DNA of 64,000 nucleotides from NCBI GenBank assembly GCA_033675265.1, contig JAUJYZ010000074.1, positions 372,001 to 436,000 of the forward strand. Direction: 5' to 3'. Source of the stretch: Actinostola sp. cb2023. Its lineage: Eukaryota; Cnidaria; Anthozoa; Actiniaria; Actinostolidae. Both the position numbers and the translations under genes were made by a program. This document shows positions 63,738 through 64,000 of this stretch, piece after piece. The notes under the pieces are model-generated. The model had not been told where the DNA came from and did no database searches. It worked only from the letters and a program-made list of their open reading frames with translations. Position 1 is the stretch's first letter; each line of letters opens with the position of its first letter.

Positions 63738-64000
63738 AAATATTTACTTTTCTTTGTATAAGCTTATTTTGTACAAGTTTATAGTCTATTCTTCGTTTGC
63801 AACCACGTGGTATTTGGCGGATTACGGGTCGATTAAATATCATTTCCTTTTCCAAATAAAATAAAAACCTTATGAGCTTGTAGAGCTAGCAAAATAACAA
63901 ATCTGGGCCAAATTTTGGAGCACTAGAGCATTTCTTTGCCGAGCTATGAGCGAACGAAGTTTCCAAATATTTGGTGTAAATGTATGGGGCGCCATGTTGG
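63738..64000. other. 3' flank of the kinase gene
   Basis: Contains AAATAAAATAAAAACC near 63856 as a possible poly(A) signal. The window ends in unassigned sequence (GGGGCGCCATGTTGG). Confidence 0.4.

Overview
The window is animal nuclear DNA, AT-rich, with short exons, GT-AG introns and very many tandem repeats and small inverted-repeat transposons. A universal stress protein, an intronless TRIM-NHL gene, frequent ACATGTA-type motifs and the repeat style point to a marine invertebrate. A cnidarian (coral or anemone) is my best guess, but the sequence alone does not prove it.

Layout from left to right. (1) 1-590 is a minisatellite, followed by the last four exons of a Tudor-domain gene (599-1933, +). 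(2) 2-6.6 kb holds several MITE-like elements and a 2.5-kb satellite with a 37-bp unit. (3) 6622-23719 is one large minus-strand gene. I reconstructed 22 exons, with phases that agree at almost every junction. It encodes a protein of roughly 1000 residues that I cannot name, with a Cys/His-rich N-terminal module. Its introns hold at least six tandem arrays and about ten small transposons. (4) 25643-28403 (+) is LAMTOR5 (HBXIP), a Ragulator subunit. Its last intron is a 75-bp satellite carrying two clean transposon insertions. (5) 30830-32983 (+) is a single-exon TRIM-NHL gene broken by two frameshifts. (6) 35359-39610 (+) is a four-exon universal stress protein. (7) 41459-45167 (+) is a ten-exon TPR-like gene. 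(8) 45.2-57.3 kb has no host gene that I can see and is a nest of inverted-repeat transposons. Two copies of one Mutator-like family have perfect 9-bp target duplications. One of them is interrupted by another element whose terminal repeats consist largely of a 7-bp satellite. (9) 57369-62431 (+) is a ten-exon gene for a transposase-derived-looking protein (coiled coil, core resembling the DUF6589 type, C-terminal RING-H2 and acidic tail). (10) 62994-63737 (+) is a truncated kinase-like gene with DVG in place of DFG.

The host genes do not form an evident pathway. LAMTOR5 belongs to lysosomal mTORC1 signalling, USP to stress response, TRIM-NHL to ubiquitin or RNA-linked regulation, and the Tudor protein probably to germ-granule or piRNA biology. 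The most informative parts are the nested, datable transposon insertions, the unnamed minus-strand gene and the RING-tailed transposase-like gene.
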